A stretch of DNA of 64,000 bases, from positions 1-64,000 of the forward strand of contig JAHEZL010000020.1 in NCBI GenBank assembly GCA_023251095.1, written 5' to 3'. Source of the DNA: Flavobacteriales bacterium (GTDB lineage: Bacteria; Bacteroidota; Bacteroidia; Flavobacteriales_C; GCA-002722245). Positions 61,308 through 64,000 of this stretch are shown here, one piece after another. The notes beneath the pieces were generated by a model. The model had not been told where the DNA came from and searched no databases. It worked only from the letters and a program-made list of their open reading frames with translations. The translations under genes and the position numbers were made by a program. Numbering within the stretch: the stretch's first letter is position 1; each line of letters starts with the position of its first letter.

Positions 61308-64000
61308 GTGCGCAAAATCTACAGAATAATTAACAATAATAAATCAGCCTTTTTGGCTGTTTTGTGTTTGTTGTGCAGCCTTGTTTCTGTTGCGCAAATT
61401 ACAGTAGATAAAGCAGTTGGTTGCGCGCCGCACACAGCAATCTTTGGCGCACCGGGGGGATCCTCCAATCATCTTTGGGATTTTGGTGACGGCGCTTTTG
61501 CCAACACTGCCGCGCCATCACATATTTTTACAAATCCCGGAATTTATACCGTAAAATATACAGGTACTGCAGGGGCCTTTCAAAAGGTAATTACTGTTCA
61601 ACCAAAACCTACTGCTGTTTTCGGTGCAGTACCTACCAGCGGATGTATTCCTCTGGCGGTTCAGTTTACCGATCAGTCGGTTGGCGCAGGAGGAACAGCT
61701 ATTACAGGATGGCAATGGACTTTTGGTGATGGAGGTTCAGCAGGAACAAAAAACCCATTGTACACTTATACATTGATAGGAAGCTTTAGCGCTTCTTTAA
61801 TTGCAACCGATGCCAACGGTTGTAAAGATGATACCACCTGGGTGGTACCTATTGTTACTTCAAACACTCCGCCGATAGCTAATTTCACTCCTTCGGTTAC
61901 TCAATCCTGTACAGCGCCATTAACCGTAAGTTTTATAAACAATTCTTCTGCCGGAAAGGGAGGGGCTTTGAGTTATCTCTGGGATTTCGGAAATGGAACT
62001 ACATCTGTATTAACTACTCCGAATCCTGTTACTTACAATGCCACAGGGGTGTATACTGTGAAATTAACTGTTACCGAATTAAACGGTTGTATCAGTTCTA
62101 AATCAACTGCAATTGTAGTCAGTAAACCCATTGCTTCTTTTACTTTATTAAACGATACGGTTTGTCCGGGGATCGCCACAACTTTTACAAATACGAGTTT
62201 GGGGGCGGTATCTTATTCCTGGGATTTTGGTGATGCAGGAACTTCCAACCAAACCAATCCGTCGCACACTTATAATGCTCCCGGAACCTACAATGTAAAA
62301 TTAACGGCATCGGCCGGAGGTTGCAGTGACGACACTACTTTTGCCTTAGTAGTGGAAAATGTGGTGGCCAACTTCACCAGAGTCCCAAGTTACTATTGTG
62401 ATTTCCCGATGCAGGTAAAATATACCAATACCTCTATTCCTGCGGGAGTATCCTGGTTGTGGGAATTTGGTGATCAGAAAACAGCAGTCACACAAAATCC
62501 GACGCATAATTTTTTAAAACCCGATGACAGCGAATATACCGTTTACGACCCTCTGTTTTTTGCAAACAAATTGACCGTTACTTCTGCTGTGGGATGTAAA
62601 GCGAATGTGACCAAAACAGATACCATTAATCCGATCATTGCCCGCTTACAGCCTGATACTGCTGAAGGATGTGTTCCGTTAAAAGTTCAGTTTTCCGATT
62701 CTTCCCGATCGAAAGAGCTTATTAATTTTTACCATTGGGATTTCGGCGACGGACAAAGTTCGGCAGTAAAAAACCCTTCACATACATATAATACTACCGG
62801 TGATTATACAGTTTTTCTGGACATTAAAAACGTTGCCGGTTGCGCCGACACCAGTTATCCGATTATCATCAGAGTAGGAGATGTTACCGCGCCTGATTTT
62901 TCTGTATCGTCGGCAACGGTTTGTCCCAACCAAAGTGTAATACTCACCGATTTAACTCCCGGCGCTAATGTAGATTCATGGCATTACACTGCTGACGGAG
63001 CTAACGCATCCGATTGTCCGAGCGATTCCAACTGGACCTGGAAATTTAATTCCAAAGCGGGGGCACAAGACATTACTTTAACTACCGGATTTAACGGCTG
63101 TTATTCCAGTAAAACAATATCGAATGCCATTACCGTGAAAGGGCCGATAGCCCGCTTAAACTATACGGCTTTGTGCGATTCACCTTACAAATACATTTTC
63201 AAAGGAGAGATTTCAGGGGCTGATTCATGGACTTGGGATTTCGGTGACGGACAAACAATAGCCGCCTCTATAGATACTACGGTAACACATTATTATGTTG
63301 CATCAGGAAATTATAAGGTAAAAATTATCGGAACCAATGCTACTTCGGGCTGTGCAGATTATACTGATAGCGTAACAGTGAAAGTCAGAAATGTAAAAGC
63401 AGTGATTACTACGGTTCCTGTAATATGTAAACAGATTTCGCATACTTTCAGCGCCGCCTCTTCTGTTGATGTTTATTCGGCATGCAGCAATGGATACAGA
63501 TGGGATTGGGGTGACGGTTCTCCTCCTTCTTTGAACAATGTACCAAGTGATGCCCACACTTATGCCAGCATCGGGATAGACACCATTCGTTTAATAGTAA
63601 GTGCCGAAAACGGATGTAAAGACACCGCAACTTTTAGTCTTAAAGTTTTTGGAATCAAAGCCGGATTTACGTTGGATAATACTTCCCGTTGTATTCCTTT
63701 TCCGGTGAATTTTAATGATACTACTCATTCGGATACTACAGTGGTTGGCTGGGCCTGGACTTTTGGAAATGGATTAACAGGAAACACAAAAAGCCCCTCT
63801 ACTGTTTATGGTTCTAAACTTGGGAATCCATGGACAGTAAAAATGGTGGTGACCGATAAATTAGGTTGTCAAGACAGTACCACAAAAACAATTACTCCTT
63901 TCTTGCCTAATCCAAGCTTTGGCGCAAAAAACACCTTGTGTACTAAAGAGGTAGATAATTTTACAGGAGCAGGAACGAATATTAGTCAGTATACATGGGA
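61308..64000 (+). CDS. Large multi-PKD secreted protein, 3' end beyond the window
   Basis: Open from GTG 61308 through the right edge (897 codons read, no stop). The N-terminus is a signal peptide (SAFLAVLCLLCSLVSVAQ). About ten PKD domains follow, recognised by their W-D-F-G-D-G cores (HLWDFGDG, QWTFGDGG, LWDFGNGT, SWDFGDAG, LWEFGDQ, HWDFGDGQ, TWDFGDGQ, RWDWGDGS, AWTFGNGL), with paired cysteines (GCAPHTA, GCIPLAV, SCTAPLT) in most units. Such proteins are typical type IX substrates; the C-terminal sorting domain, if present, is outside. A shorter TTG start at 61267 is possible but not preferred. Confidence 0.85.
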   Translation, partial: MRKIYRIINNNKSAFLAVLCLLCSLVSVAQITVDKAVGCAPHTAIFGAPGGSSNHLWDFGDGAFANTAAPSHIFTNPGIYTVKYTGTAGAFQKVITVQPKPTAVFGAVPTSGCIPLAVQFTDQSVGAGGTAITGWQWTFGDGGSAGTKNPLYTYTLIGSFSASLIATDANGCKDDTTWVVPIVTSNTPPIANFTPSVTQSCTAPLTVSFINNSSAGKGGALSYLWDFGNGTTSVLTTPNPVTYNATGVYTVKLTVTELNGCISSKSTAIVVSKPIASFTLLNDTVCPGIATTFTNTSLGAVSYSWDFGDAGTSNQTNPSHTYNAPGTYNVKLTASAGGCSDDTTFALVVENVVANFTRVPSYYCDFPMQVKYTNTSIPAGVSWLWEFGDQKTAVTQNPTHNFLKPDDSEYTVYDPLFFANKLTVTSAVGCKANVTKTDTINPIIARLQPDTAEGCVPLKVQFSDSSRSKELINFYHWDFGDGQSSAVKNPSHTYNTTGDYTVFLDIKNVAGCADTSYPIIIRVGDVTAPDFSVSSATVCPNQSVILTDLTPGANVDSWHYTADGANASDCPSDSNWTWKFNSKAGAQDITLTTGFNGCYSSKTISNAITVKGPIARLNYTALCDSPYKYIFKGEISGADSWTWDFGDGQTIAASIDTTVTHYYVASGNYKVKIIGTNATSGCADYTDSVTVKVRNVKAVITTVPVICKQISHTFSAASSVDVYSACSNGYRWDWGDGSPPSLNNVPSDAHTYASIGIDTIRLIVSAENGCKDTATFSLKVFGIKAGFTLDNTSRCIPFPVNFNDTTHSDTTVVGWAWTFGNGLTGNTKSPSTVYGSKLGNPWTVKMVVTDKLGCQDSTTKTITPFLPNPSFGAKNTLCTKEVDNFTGAGTNISQYTW

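Overview
This window is a stretch of chromosome from a member of the Bacteroidota. Several lines of evidence agree: type IX secretion parts (a SprE/PorW lipoprotein, a PorP/SprF barrel, a PorE-like OmpA protein, a GldM-C-like protein and a secreted protein with a gliding-motility-type C-terminal domain), families largely confined to the phylum (DUF2480, DUF4270, a GH3-like synthetase), and promoters of the TAnnTTTG type instead of -10/-35 boxes. The DNA is AT-rich and gene-dense. I cannot name a genus. I see no tRNA, rRNA, CRISPR, transposase, integrase or prophage gene. Most of the window is core metabolism. The less ordinary signal lies in short dispersed repeats between genes.

Layout. 0.2-3.0 kb (minus): an ECF sigma factor, a one-pass membrane protein and a secreted GldM-C-like protein. 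3.4-10.2 kb (minus): the SUF iron-sulfur operon sufA-B-C-D-S-E, a SufT-like gene, DUF2480 and a small beta-rich protein, with a long hairpin repeat between sufD and sufS. 10.3-14.9 kb (minus): yceD(DUF177)-rpmF-plsX-fabH-accB-accC, which couples ribosome and fatty acid synthesis genes. 15.0-21.1 kb: pdxA, a secreted CHU_C protein, ribE, an LD-carboxypeptidase and a hypothetical. 21.2-29.4 kb: metG, sprE/porW, an M23 peptidase, a GT9 glycosyltransferase and a GH3-like enzyme. 29.5-38.2 kb: dxr, rseP, an exported hypothetical, an ALDH7-type dehydrogenase, a lipoprotein, a two-component system and holB. 38.3-46.5 kb: pgk, an Ala-rich lipoprotein, sodA, a DUF4270 lipoprotein, a glycogen-synthase N-half protein, panC, panD, rfaE2, a lipoprotein and radA. 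46.5-55.8 kb: an SPFH protein, a double-ATPase ABC protein, a lipoprotein, a serine hydrolase, lipB, PGI/PMI, lysS and gpsA. 55.8-61.1 kb (minus): M43 protease - PorP/SprF - PorE-like - DUF502 - queuosine-precursor transporter. 61.3 kb to the right edge: a large multi-PKD secreted protein, cut by the window end.

Repeats. At least five families of short, hairpin-forming intergenic repeats are visible. One (four copies) nearly fills two convergent gene junctions and may act there as terminator or spacer. Another (two copies, about 120-150 bp) shows in one copy a clean 20-bp insertion of a perfect palindrome that is absent from the other copy, which records a small-element insertion. The intergenic region 2984-3427 is a nest of three families.

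No obviously new multi-gene system was found. The most distinctive items are these nested and dispersed repeats, the sigma/GldM-like module and the M43-PorP-PorE secretion cluster.
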